Source of the DNA: Anaerolineae bacterium UTCFX1
GTDB lineage: Bacteria > Chloroflexota > Anaerolineae > Anaerolineales > Villigracilaceae
Direction: 5' to 3'
NCBI GenBank assembly: GCA_002050275.1
Contig: MWTB01000002.1
Location: 165,176 to 229,175, forward strand
Length of the DNA stretch: 64,000 nucleotides
The translations under genes and the position numbers were made by a program. Shown here piece after piece: positions 7,106-15,276 of the stretch. Numbering within the stretch: position 1 is the first letter of the stretch; each line of letters starts with the position of its first letter. The notes under the pieces were generated by a model. That model was given only the letters and a program-made list of their open reading frames with translations, did no database searches and was not told where the DNA came from.

Positions 7106-7246
7106 ATGTCTTATGCAGTTGATGAACGAATTGATGAATTCGCCCGTGCCTTTGCCGGAATCCTACACCGTCTTATTGAAGCTAAGGATGTTCAACAAGA
7201 TAAATCGAATCAGGATTCGAAGGAAAAGGTCAAGGTGTTAAGATGA
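7106..7246 (+). CDS. 46-residue protein coupled to recombinase
   Basis: A small, highly charged protein: MSYAVDERIDEF..., middle FAGILHRLIEA, and a Lys/Glu/Gln-rich end. No family is recognised. It is supported by GGAG about 10 nt before the ATG and by a stop that overlaps the recombinase start as ATGA (7243-7246). It may be an accessory factor for the recombinase or only a translational leader. Confidence 0.6.
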   Translation: MSYAVDERIDEFARAFAGILHRLIEAKDVQQDKSNQDSKEKVKVLR

Positions 7247-9057
7247 TTCAAGCTGCTAATCCTGTTGTCCCAACCACTTTGGAAGAACTGAATTTATACA
7301 TCAGCCGTGAATACGGTTATTTGGACGAAATCAGCCATAACTCAACCTGGGCAATCTACTCGCGCGTTTCACGCATCGATCCCAAATTTTATGGGTATTC
7401 GCTTGAGATCCAACCGGATCGAGCAGAGGAATATGCACGCTCGCATGGCGCGAAAAAGATCGAATTGTACAGCGATCCAAATCGAACCGGTCGCAATAGC
7501 CGACGACAGGAATTGCAGCGGCTGATCAAGGATGTCAAGGCTGGTCGAATTCAGGTCGTTGTCGTTCATCGTTTGGATCGCTTGTATCGAAACCTGGAAT
7601 CGGTTCTCCGATTCGTTCGATTTCTCAAACACCATAAAGTTGGGTTGATCAGCGTGACAGAGCAAATCGATACCAATACGCTTTATGGACTGCAAATGCT
7701 GGTCATGCTTGGCATGATGGCGGAAACCTATGTTCACCAGACCAGCGAACGCACGCGCGAAGCCAAGGCGCATCGAGCTCGTAGTGGGCTGCCTAATGGT
7801 TATTTACCATTCGGTTATTGCAACGGGCTTTGTTCAACGTGTACTGATCCTCATGGAGAGAATATCTGCCCTCTAGTTGGAGGAGAGGATCAACCCGAAA
7901 GTCTACGCGGACGGGTGGCTGTGCCTCATCCTGTGACCAGGTACGCCATCCCTTGGATATTTGAACTATTTCAGAAAGGTTATAGCTATCGTGAGATTGC
8001 CGAATGGCTGAATTCCCATGACTTTACCCTGCCGAATGCGCAGTCCATACGTTATCAAACAAAAGCGAAAACGCGCAGCAATCCTATGAGACTGTTTTCG
8101 CGTGACAGCATACGAGCGATCATTGAGAACCCGTTCTTTGCTGGATTGGTGGCACGTTATGAACGTCCCGAATTGGATATGGAAGATGATCCGGAACATC
8201 CTGAAAAGAAAAATAGGAGAGGAAAGAAGATCAATAGCCGCCGCGTTATAGAGCTTCAGCAGGGCAAGCACGAAGCGTTGATAAGTATGTCAGTCTGGAA
8301 AAATGTTCAACGCCTGCGCAAGATGAAAGGTAGCACTCCAACCTCGGCAGCGGCCAAAAAACGTATCTATCCATTGACCGGCATAAGTCGCTGCTGGGAA
8401 TGTTTTGAACATTCGGGAGCTATAGTCACATTGCGGGGTGGGAAAATTGGAAGTGGAAAGCGTACCTATCGTTGTGCAGCATTGCAAGATCGGCATTTGA
8501 CCCAACGCAGAAAACCAAAACCACGTTTGGAAGCTGGTCTACTGAAGGACATAAAAATTCGATCCAATCCAATCAGTCAGGAACTGGTTGATCGACATAC
8601 TGTACGTTATCTGTCGGGGGATAAATTGGAATTGGAGGTGGCTCGTTTAATGCAAAGGATCAAATTACCTGATGACATCAAGGAAAAGGTCTTGGCGTAT
8701 TATGTTGCAGAAGATGGCATGTCGGCTTTCGAACGGGAAAACTTCAACCTGCGTCAATCACTGGCGCGTTTTCAAGAGCTGTACAAGCAGGGCGATATCA
8801 GCAAGGCGGAGTATGAAGAACAGGCTCATTTTATTCTTCAAAGATTACAAGCGTTGAAACCTTCTGCAAATCCAATTGCCCAGGATGTATTACCACTCTT
8901 GAAAGATTTTCCCGGGAATTGGTCGAACATGCTGCCAGGAGAAAAGCGACTACTTCTCAATATCATGTTTCAAGGTTTGTATTTTGATTCAGATGGAAAT
9001 TTGCGGAAAATTCTTGCACATCCTCCATTTGATAAGCTTCTTGGATTGGATGCTTGA
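7243..9057 (+). CDS. large serine recombinase (site-specific integrase), first copy
   Basis: 604 residues. An N-terminal resolvase domain has catalytic Ser43 in IYSRVSRID and the Arg motif VVHRLDRLYRN. The central recombinase domain starts near SGLPNGYLPFGYCNG. A zinc-ribbon-like stretch with Cys pairs follows (GISRCWECFEHSG, YRCAAL), then a coiled-coil C-terminal part (about 490-560). The first 35 residues before the resolvase domain are longer than usual. The start overlaps the preceding small gene. It should integrate or excise the element; it shares layout with the second recombinase but is clearly divergent. Confidence 0.93.
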   Translation: MIQAANPVVPTTLEELNLYISREYGYLDEISHNSTWAIYSRVSRIDPKFYGYSLEIQPDRAEEYARSHGAKKIELYSDPNRTGRNSRRQELQRLIKDVKAGRIQVVVVHRLDRLYRNLESVLRFVRFLKHHKVGLISVTEQIDTNTLYGLQMLVMLGMMAETYVHQTSERTREAKAHRARSGLPNGYLPFGYCNGLCSTCTDPHGENICPLVGGEDQPESLRGRVAVPHPVTRYAIPWIFELFQKGYSYREIAEWLNSHDFTLPNAQSIRYQTKAKTRSNPMRLFSRDSIRAIIENPFFAGLVARYERPELDMEDDPEHPEKKNRRGKKINSRRVIELQQGKHEALISMSVWKNVQRLRKMKGSTPTSAAAKKRIYPLTGISRCWECFEHSGAIVTLRGGKIGSGKRTYRCAALQDRHLTQRRKPKPRLEAGLLKDIKIRSNPISQELVDRHTVRYLSGDKLELEVARLMQRIKLPDDIKEKVLAYYVAEDGMSAFERENFNLRQSLARFQELYKQGDISKAEYEEQAHFILQRLQALKPSANPIAQDVLPLLKDFPGNWSNMLPGEKRLLLNIMFQGLYFDSDGNLRKILAHPPFDKLLGLDA

Positions 9058-9066
9058 GCCCAACCA

Positions 9067-9489
9067 TTATTCCTGCTTTTTGATTTCCTTCAATATCGTA
9101 CGAAAGGCTCCAACCACTTTTCTGCGCGACTCTGCATTTGGGAATTCCGCAAGTTCGAGTGCCAGATCTACTGCTTCCGGTGGTACCTGCTTCTTCTTGT
9201 TGGTATGGGCAATGTCAAAGACCTTTAGTGTGGGCCATTGAGCGAGCTGTAGGAACTCGTTGGGATTTACATCAAAATAATCTGCCAGCATGATGCAGGC
9301 CACCATATTGGGTCGCTCACCGTTGACAATCCTGCGCACGAATTGATGATCCAAACCTGAATTGATGCCAGCAGAGCGCAAAGATTCGTTTCTTTCGGCA
9401 AGGAGTTCCTTGACCCGGTTCGAAAGTGGAACCAGATTTATGTCTCCTTTTCGTGCATGTTTAACTAGTTTAGCAATTGGTTGTTTCAT
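9067..9489 (-). CDS. XRE-like helix-turn-helix regulator
   Basis: 140 residues. A helix-turn-helix spans about 23-65 (VKELLAERNESLRSAGINSG, FVRRIVNGERPNMVACIMLADYF), followed by VNPNEFLQLAQWP. A C-terminal extension (VDLALELAEFPN...) probably mediates dimerisation. The ATG at 9489 is chosen because AGGAG lies 8 nt upstream; a longer open frame exists but would run into the divergent gene's leader. It is divergent from the second recombinase (69 bp between) and convergent with the first, so it probably represses both its own promoter and that of the second recombinase. Confidence 0.8.
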   Translation of the reverse strand: MKQPIAKLVKHARKGDINLVPLSNRVKELLAERNESLRSAGINSGLDHQFVRRIVNGERPNMVACIMLADYFDVNPNEFLQLAQWPTLKVFDIAHTNKKKQVPPEAVDLALELAEFPNAESRRKVVGAFRTILKEIKKQE

Positions 9490-9558
9490 GTGTTTCTCCT
9501 CGATGCGATAGAATGCACGTCTACGATTATATATCTTCAAAGAGAGGAGAAAAATTAT

Positions 9559-11148
9559 ATGACAACATTTTCCATGCGCGCCGTTGGCTATCGGCGTGTC
9601 TCGATGCGTGAACAAGTGGATGGATTCAGCTTGGATGCGCAGGAGGGCAATATCCGCAAGTATGCTGCAGAACGCGGCTGGGATCTGGTGAAGGTTTATA
9701 CCGACGCCGGCATTTCAGCCAAGAAGGATAGCCATCGACCTGAGTTGGCAAAATTGATGCAGGATGCTGAAGATGGTCAATTTGATGTTGTCGTTGTAGA
9801 CAAGATTGACCGCTTCTATCGGCACTTGAATGGATTGCTTAATGCACTGGATGAGTTGAACGGGCATAATGTCACATTTGTTTCGGTTCAGGAGCGGCTT
9901 GATTTCACTACGCCCTGGGGGAAGCTGACGTTGACCATGCTGGGTATGCTGGCTGAAATTTACATCGATAATCTCCGTCAGGAAACACGTAAGGGAAAAA
10001 AGCAGCGGGCACGTGATGGGTTGTGGAACGGCAATATACCATTTGGCTATTGCAGAGGATTGTGCTCAAGATGTGAAGATCCTAATGGACCCGGATATTG
10101 CCCAGATGTTGGTAAGCCAAATAAGGGCGATGGTAAAACAATGGTGGAGCATCCGGTGGATGGGAATGCGGTCAGGATGGCATTCAATCTATATTTACAT
10201 GGATATAGAAGCGATGTTGCCGTTGCAGAGAGACTAAACGAGATGAAGTTCACTTTACCCGATGGCACAGAACAAGCATATAGACAAAAGGGAATTCGAG
10301 GAAGAAAAGGACCTGGTTCTTTTACAAAGGATTTCGTTCGAGGTCTTCTTACCCGTGTTCTATACACTGGCAAGGTTGCATATTATGGCCAAGGCAGAAA
10401 ACGTAAGATTGAAGCGCTCTATCCTGGCAAACATCCTGCGCTTATTTCTGAAGAAACATTTCAAGCGTTGCTGGATTTGCGAAAGACGGTTGGGTCCGTT
10501 GCAAGCACCAAATTAGGCACTCCACAGAGAGTCTATCCGTTAACTGGGATCATCTTTTGTTCCAGTTGTGGCTGGCCGATGCGGGGAACGATGTGGCGTC
10601 CTTTGGGGTTTGCCTACAGGGATTCCGGTCAAATAGACCTTCATACTGCTTGTGATCAGAAGCCAATTAAAGCGATCACACTGGAAAAGAAAGTAATCGA
10701 ATTGTTGTATGCCGCGACTCAGGAATGGGATAAATCTGTTAGTCCAGAGGCAACGACAAAATGTATCGAAGATGCCGAAGCTAATTTGCAACGAGCACAG
10801 GAACTTTACATTCGAGGTGAGATTACAAAGGAAATATTGGAGAGGGAAAAGGATCGAACAGAAAAAATCCTTGAACCCTTGCAAGAAAATAGTTTCGTTG
10901 CTACACTAGCATTAAGCAAGAAAATCCAATTGGCACATGCAAATTGGAAAGAGATAAGTACAATAGAACAAAAAAGATTGCTTCGACTAGTGATCGAAGC
11001 AATCTTTGTGCGAGAAAACGCGCTAGTGGCTGTTCAACCGACTTTTGCGTTTCTTCCTATTCTGACTACTCTCTTGAAAAAGAGTAGTAGCAGCGGTCCC
11101 GACGGGATTCGAACCCGCGATCTCGGCCTTGACAGGGCCGCATGTTAG
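9559..11148 (+). CDS. large serine recombinase, second copy; 3' end runs into tRNA-Asp
   Basis: 529 residues. The resolvase domain has catalytic Ser15 in GYRRVSMREQ and the Arg motif VVVDKIDRFYRHL. The recombinase domain begins near GLWNGNIPFGYCRGLC. A zinc ribbon (CSSCGWPM) and a coiled-coil end follow. The ATG at 9559 has AGAGGAG upstream. The last 18 or so codons (GPDGIRTRDLGLDRAAC) are simply the tRNA-Asp gene read in reverse, so the native C-terminus was probably lost or altered at the integration junction. The true end of the functional part is near 11090. Confidence 0.9.
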   Translation: MTTFSMRAVGYRRVSMREQVDGFSLDAQEGNIRKYAAERGWDLVKVYTDAGISAKKDSHRPELAKLMQDAEDGQFDVVVVDKIDRFYRHLNGLLNALDELNGHNVTFVSVQERLDFTTPWGKLTLTMLGMLAEIYIDNLRQETRKGKKQRARDGLWNGNIPFGYCRGLCSRCEDPNGPGYCPDVGKPNKGDGKTMVEHPVDGNAVRMAFNLYLHGYRSDVAVAERLNEMKFTLPDGTEQAYRQKGIRGRKGPGSFTKDFVRGLLTRVLYTGKVAYYGQGRKRKIEALYPGKHPALISEETFQALLDLRKTVGSVASTKLGTPQRVYPLTGIIFCSSCGWPMRGTMWRPLGFAYRDSGQIDLHTACDQKPIKAITLEKKVIELLYAATQEWDKSVSPEATTKCIEDAEANLQRAQELYIRGEITKEILEREKDRTEKILEPLQENSFVATLALSKKIQLAHANWKEISTIEQKRLLRLVIEAIFVRENALVAVQPTFAFLPILTTLLKKSSSSGPDGIRTRDLGLDRAAC

Positions 11149-11167
11149 GCCGCTACACCACGGGACC
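11094..11167 (-). tRNA. tRNA-Asp (anticodon GTC)
   Basis: 74 nt on the minus strand. Acceptor GGTCCCG pairs with CGGGACC, discriminator G. The anticodon loop reads CTGTCAA, giving GTC. The T-loop GGTTCGAATCCC is canonical. CCA is not encoded. Its 3' half overlaps the end of the serine recombinase frame. Confidence 0.95.
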
Positions 11168-11185
11168 ATTTAGCAAGCGGGCGAT

Positions 11186-11214
11186 AGTTTACCATGTGTA
11201 GATTCACGTGTCAA
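11186..11214 (-). promoter_or_regulatory. sigma-70-type promoter of tRNA-Asp
   Basis: On the minus strand: TTGACA (11209-11214), 17-bp spacer, TAAACT (11186-11191), 18 nt before the tRNA 5' end. The -35 overlaps the stop of the upstream L,D-transpeptidase gene. Confidence 0.75.
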
Positions 11215-12344
11215 TATGCCCAGTCGTGGTACAACGCCGGATCTGTAGGCGTTAATCCCGATGGATCGTATACATAAACCCAATCGCCTTCGTGCGCCCA
11301 GTTATATAGCCAATGCGCATCGCCGACGGAAAGGTTAATGCATCCGTGCGATTGAGGGTAGCCGAAACGCGTGCGCCAATACGCGCCATGTAACGCGCGC
11401 GCTTTATCGAAGTACATTGTCCATGGGACATTATCGAGGTAATAGAAATCGCTTGGATCGCTGTTGCGCATGGTTTCAACCTCTTTCTTCAGATAAATTG
11501 GGAAGAGGCCGGGGCGCGTCCAGAACGGCTCGAGTCCGCTGGCGATGACGGTAGCAAAGACCAGTTTATTTTCATCATATACGGCGAGCGTTTGTTCGGC
11601 GAGATTGATGTCAATCCAGCGGCCGTTCGTTACACCTTCGGGTGGCGCAGTCGCTGGCGTTACAACGGCGACTTTGCGCGCCTCAATCCATTGACCCGAT
11701 CCGATCATATTCCAGTCCGCGCCGTCCACGTTGACCGTATCGTAGACTTGGAATAAGTCTGTGAATGGGTTGAGGAACGATCCGCTTTGCGGCGCATCGT
11801 AGCCGGGCGCTTGCGCGATGGGAATATATTCAAATGCCCAACCGAATGAGTTTTCCGGCGTAGTCTTGAATTCTAACCCTTGATAGGAAGAAATTTCCGA
11901 GACGCGCGCGCCTTTGCCCGGAATCCAACGTCCGTCAGGCAGCATGTAAAAAATGCCGTGCCCGGTATCTACGCGGTCGTTATATGAAACGTAGACGAAA
12001 CCTGATTGATAACCGCTGATTTCGGCGCCTGCGGGCGCATTCAAGATGGGAACGTAAGCCTCGTCAAGGTGAAAGTACCGATAAGGCAGTTGCGTCAGGC
12101 TGAGATCGGGCTTACGAACCGAAAGCGGGCGTGGCGGGAAAGTTAGCCCCAAAGCCGCCATCTCGGCGACGTAAGCGGCAGGTCCGAGCGGCAGGCAATC
12201 GTCAGCGGACGATGCGTAGGCGCTTGGCGCGCAGACAACCGCACCGCTTGCCGGCTCTTCGTCTGTTTGGGCGAACGTAGAGGTAGGGAGTCCGAAACTT
12301 ATGCTGTATGCCGCGAGTACGAATAAGATCGCAAATTTCTTCAT
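11211..12344 (-). CDS. exported L,D-transpeptidase (YkuD domain)
   Basis: 377 residues. An N-terminal signal peptide (MKKFAILFVLAAYSISFG) is followed by two SH3-like stretches. The C-terminal YkuD domain has catalytic motif SHGCINLS near residue 345. It should form 3-3 peptidoglycan cross-links or attach proteins to the wall, outside the membrane. The ATG at 12344 is chosen because the signal peptide starts there; the frame is open upstream but there is no SD. An extended -10 (TGCTATAAT) lies only 6 nt before the ATG, so the mRNA may be leaderless. A second L,D-transpeptidase is at 61463-62632. Confidence 0.92.
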   Translation of the reverse strand: MKKFAILFVLAAYSISFGLPTSTFAQTDEEPASGAVVCAPSAYASSADDCLPLGPAAYVAEMAALGLTFPPRPLSVRKPDLSLTQLPYRYFHLDEAYVPILNAPAGAEISGYQSGFVYVSYNDRVDTGHGIFYMLPDGRWIPGKGARVSEISSYQGLEFKTTPENSFGWAFEYIPIAQAPGYDAPQSGSFLNPFTDLFQVYDTVNVDGADWNMIGSGQWIEARKVAVVTPATAPPEGVTNGRWIDINLAEQTLAVYDENKLVFATVIASGLEPFWTRPGLFPIYLKKEVETMRNSDPSDFYYLDNVPWTMYFDKARALHGAYWRTRFGYPQSHGCINLSVGDAHWLYNWAHEGDWVYVYDPSGLTPTDPALYHDWAY

Positions 12345-12350
12345 TTCGGG

Positions 12351-12356
12351 ATTATA
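12351..12356 (-). promoter_or_regulatory. -10 element of a probable leaderless promoter
   Basis: TATAAT on the minus strand, preceded by TGC (extended -10). It lies 6 nt before the ATG at 12344, which would place the transcript start at the ATG. Confidence 0.5.
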
Positions 12357-12407
12357 GCATGCGGGTTTACATTTCTGTAGACTGCGGCGCGCTATGAATG
12401 CGCTGGC

Positions 12408-12436
12408 TTGACACATCGCCCCCTGTAATCTAAAAT
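12408..12436 (+). promoter_or_regulatory. sigma-70-type promoter of the Roadblock operon
   Basis: TTGACA (12408-12413), 17-bp spacer, TAAAAT (12431-12436), 69 nt before the TTG start at 12506. Confidence 0.75.
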
Positions 12437-12505
12437 AATACATAACTCATCTTGAATTGAGCGCGTAGGAAATACACGGCTTGAAATCTTTAGAGGAGGG
12501 CTGGT

Positions 12506-12877
12506 TTGTCCAAATCTCGCACACAACAAATGGTAGATAGGCTTCGCGAACTGCAAGCCTCATCGCCTGATATTGAAGCCTCTGCGGTGGTGAGCGTTGA
12601 CGGTCTGAGCATTGCTTCAGCGTTGCCGCAAGGCGTTGAAGAGGATCGTGTTTCAGCGATGTCTGCCGCGATGCTCTCGCTAGGCGAACGCATTGCAACC
12701 GAACTGGGGCGCGGCTCGCTGGAGCAGGTGTACATTAAAGGGGAAAAGGGATACGTGGTGTTAATGTCTGTAGGAGAAGAGGCGGTTTTGACTGCGCTAG
12801 CGCGCGAACAGGCGAAACTAGGTTTGATCTTCCTCGACATGCGTCGCGCCGCGGAAGACCTTGCAAAATTGATCTGA
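12506..12877 (+). CDS. Roadblock/LC7-domain protein (MglB-like)
   Basis: 123 residues, one Roadblock/LC7 domain: VVSVDGLSIASALP, then MSAAMLSLGERIATEL, then VLTALAREQAKLG. Such proteins dimerise and regulate small GTPases or act as signalling scaffolds; no GTPase gene lies in this window. The start codon is TTG, chosen because a strong GAGGAGGG lies 6 nt upstream and no ATG fits. First gene of a three-gene operon with a V4R protein (11 nt gap) and a response regulator. Confidence 0.85.
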   Translation: MSKSRTQQMVDRLRELQASSPDIEASAVVSVDGLSIASALPQGVEEDRVSAMSAAMLSLGERIATELGRGSLEQVYIKGEKGYVVLMSVGEEAVLTALAREQAKLGLIFLDMRRAAEDLAKLI

Positions 12878-12888
12878 TCGGAGAATCT

Positions 12889-13524
12889 ATGAGCCCTGTT
12901 CAAAAGGCTGGTTTATACTACCCTAACAAATTTGGTTTGATTATCATTAAGTCTCTCGAAGAAGTGATGGGCAAAAATGGATTGAACGCCATTTTGAACC
13001 TGGCCGGGATGGATAATTACATTGACAGTTACCCCGCCGACAACCTTGATAAAGGTTTCGACTTTGGCGAACTTTCCGCGATCGGCGCGGCGTTGGAAGA
13101 TATGTACGGTCCGCGCGGCGGACGCGGACTTGCGCTTCGCGCTGGACGGGCGACTTTTTCGGATGCGTTGAAGAATTTTGGCGCTCTAGCAGGCGCGGCG
13201 GACTTGGCTTTTGTTGTACTTCCGCTGCAGGCGAAATTGAAAATCGGCATTCCCGCGGTAGCGAAAATCTTCTCGCAATTGAGCGACCAACACAGCACCG
13301 TAGAAGAAAAAGACTCTGAATTTATTTATACGATTCATAAATGTCCGGTCTGTTGGGGCAGGACGAATGCCGATAAGCCGGTTTGCTATCTAGCTACAGG
13401 CTTGTTGCAAGAAGCGCTGAAGTGGGTCTCTGGCGGGAGCGAGTTCCGGGTCAACGAATCCAAGTGCGTAGCGGTGGGAGATGCGGTTTGTGAATTTGTC
13501 ATCCAGAAAGAACCGATTAGTTAA
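12889..13524 (+). CDS. V4R (4-vinyl reductase) domain protein
   Basis: 211 residues. The C-terminal V4R domain is marked by KCPVCWGR and the closing SKCVAVGDAVCEFVI. V4R domains bind small hydrophobic molecules or metals through conserved Cys residues; four Cys are visible in the last 75 residues. The N-terminal half is a helical bundle-like region. It lies between a Roadblock protein and a response regulator, so a ligand-sensing role in the same pathway is likely. No enzyme function is implied. Confidence 0.8.
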   Translation: MSPVQKAGLYYPNKFGLIIIKSLEEVMGKNGLNAILNLAGMDNYIDSYPADNLDKGFDFGELSAIGAALEDMYGPRGGRGLALRAGRATFSDALKNFGALAGAADLAFVVLPLQAKLKIGIPAVAKIFSQLSDQHSTVEEKDSEFIYTIHKCPVCWGRTNADKPVCYLATGLLQEALKWVSGGSEFRVNESKCVAVGDAVCEFVIQKEPIS

Positions 13525-13535
13525 ATAGGGACGAC

Positions 13536-14387
13536 GTGGCTGAAGTCAAGGCGAAAATTCTTATTGTAGAAGACGATCTGGACGTCGCAGAGATGCTGAA
13601 CGCGTATTTTCGCGTTCAAGGTTACGAGGTGTTCACTGCGAACTGGGGCGAAGACGGCGTGCGCGCCGTTCAAACGATTCTGCCCAACTTGATTATCCTT
13701 GATATTCGTCTGCCGGATATTGATGGATTCGAGGTGGCGCGCCGCGTCCGCTCGGACCGCCGCACGCATGAGATTCCGATCATCTTTCTGACCGAGAAGC
13801 GCGACCGCGTAGATCGCCTGCAGGGTTTCGAAGTCGGCGCGGATGATTACATTACCAAGCCGTTCGATGTGCAAGAACTGCGCTTGCGCGTTCGCAATGC
13901 GCTCAAACGCGTCAGCCAGACCTCTCTAACCAATCCTGTGAGCGGGTTGCCGGAAGGCGATCTGGTGGAAGAGAAACTCTCCGATGCCGTGCACAAGAGC
14001 GGGCTGTCGCTGTTGCATATTTCGATCCGGAACCTGCAAGCGTTTCGCGATTCGTATGGATTTGTCGCTTCAGACGATGTTTTACGCGCCATTAGCCTGA
14101 TGATCTTTAACACCCTAAAGGAAACGGGCGCGCCGGAAGACTTTCTTGGCCATCTTACGCCGTCTGATTTTGTCGTTGTGCTTTCGCCGGAAACGCTGCG
14201 CTCCTTCCGCGAGAAAATTCAGGCGCGGCTCGAACAATCGCTGGATTATTTTTATCCGCTTAGCGACCGCAATCATGCGGCGCAAAATTCAAACCGCCTA
14301 TCGGTTGAGGTAAATGAGATCGCCTCGGTTTATGGACGGTATGTGAATGCGGAACAGCTTAAGAAAGATCTGCTGGCGAGAAGTTGA
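13536..14387 (+). CDS. response regulator with degenerate GGDEF-like output domain
   Basis: 283 residues. The receiver domain (about 6-125) has D56 in LIILDIRLPDIDGFE and K108 in ITKPFDVQEL. The C-terminal part (about 130-283) has the GGDEF-like layout NPVSGLPEGDLVEEKL, then SIRNLQAFRDSYG, but the signature position reads PSDFVV instead of GGDEF. Diguanylate cyclase activity is therefore unlikely; it may act as a nucleotide or protein sensor. The start is GTG at 13536, 11 nt after the V4R gene. Confidence 0.82.
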   Translation: MAEVKAKILIVEDDLDVAEMLNAYFRVQGYEVFTANWGEDGVRAVQTILPNLIILDIRLPDIDGFEVARRVRSDRRTHEIPIIFLTEKRDRVDRLQGFEVGADDYITKPFDVQELRLRVRNALKRVSQTSLTNPVSGLPEGDLVEEKLSDAVHKSGLSLLHISIRNLQAFRDSYGFVASDDVLRAISLMIFNTLKETGAPEDFLGHLTPSDFVVVLSPETLRSFREKIQARLEQSLDYFYPLSDRNHAAQNSNRLSVEVNEIASVYGRYVNAEQLKKDLLARS

Positions 14388-14418
14388 AGCAAATAGAAGT
14401 TGGTTTCATGAAACGCGA

Positions 14419-14447
14419 GCGCAGGCTTTTACCTGCGCTTATTTTTT
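14419..14447 (+). terminator. Rho-independent terminator
   Basis: Stem GCGCAGG/CCTGCGC with a 6-nt loop, then TTATTTTTT. It ends the Roadblock operon. The T run overlaps the stop of convergent rsmA at 14439. Confidence 0.8.
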
Positions 14448-15272
14448 ATAGCGCTCGCACAATGCCCGCCATTCGTCAATGCTTAACGTCTCCGCCCGGC
14501 GGCGAGATTCGATGCGCGCTTGTTGGAGCAGCGTCTCTGCTTGAAGCGGCGCGATATGCAGTCCGGCGGATAGTGAATTGCGAAGCGTTTTTCGTTTTTG
14601 ACTGAACCCAGCCTTGGTTAATTGGAAGAATGTCTTTAGGAGTTCCGGTTCGATGCGTGGATTGGGAAAGATGTCCACGCGCAACGCGGCTGAATCGACT
14701 TTGGGAGCGGGGAAAAACGCTTGCGCGGGAATGCGAGCGACGATGCGCGGTTCGCCGTAGATTTGCACGCTCAATGCCAATAGGCTTAGATCTCCCGGCT
14801 GAGCGCAGATGCGCTCGGCGACTTCCTTTTGAATTGTCAGGACGATGCGGCGCGGTTTTGTTTCACTTTCCAACAAATGGCGAATGACTGCCGATGTAAT
14901 GTAGTAGGGAATGTTTGCGACGACAATATATTCGTGCGCTGTAATTAATTCACGCGGTGCAAGTTTAAGAATGTCGCCTTCCACCACGCGAACGTTGTCA
15001 TAAGGGGCAAGAACTGTCTGAAGCGGCAGAAGCAATCTGCCGTCAAGCTCGATCGCGACGACTTCTCGCGCTGCCTGCGCTAAATAGCGCGTCAGACTTC
15101 CCAGGCCGGGCCCAATCTCCAGCACGGAATCAGTCGGAAGGATTTCGGCGGCGGCGGCGATCGTTTCAAGCGCAAGATCGTCGCGTAGAAAATTTTGTCC
15201 CAGCGACTTATCGGCGCGCAGCCCAAAGCGCTTAAGGAGCGCCGCAGGATCGAGGTGTGAGATAGCCTTCAT
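14439..15272 (-). CDS. rsmA: 16S rRNA (adenine(1518)-N6/adenine(1519)-N6)-dimethyltransferase
   Basis: 277 residues, the usual size. It dimethylates A1518 and A1519 of 16S rRNA with SAM during 30S maturation. The N-terminus KSLGQNFLRDD is typical; SAM motif LEIGPGLGSLTRYL, acidic motif IELDGR, catalytic NIPYYITS. The C-terminal helical domain contains AGFSQKRKTLRNSL. It is 4 nt downstream of the G5/3D lipoprotein gene, so both are probably on one transcript; this pairing of a YabE-like gene with ksgA is also known in Firmicutes. Confidence 0.96.
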   Translation of the reverse strand: MKAISHLDPAALLKRFGLRADKSLGQNFLRDDLALETIAAAAEILPTDSVLEIGPGLGSLTRYLAQAAREVVAIELDGRLLLPLQTVLAPYDNVRVVEGDILKLAPRELITAHEYIVVANIPYYITSAVIRHLLESETKPRRIVLTIQKEVAERICAQPGDLSLLALSVQIYGEPRIVARIPAQAFFPAPKVDSAALRVDIFPNPRIEPELLKTFFQLTKAGFSQKRKTLRNSLSAGLHIAPLQAETLLQQARIESRRRAETLSIDEWRALCERYKK

Positions 15273-15276
15273 GCGT

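Larger units (their letters stand above)
7106..11093. mobile_element. putative integrative element at tRNA-Asp with two large serine recombinases
   Basis: Two large serine recombinases, an XRE regulator and a small coupled gene fill this stretch. Its right end runs into the 3' end of tRNA-Asp, a common integration site. The second recombinase frame continues into the tRNA, as expected if integration joined them. I could not find a second copy of the tRNA 3' end, so the left boundary (placed at the small gene) is a guess. Confidence 0.45.
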
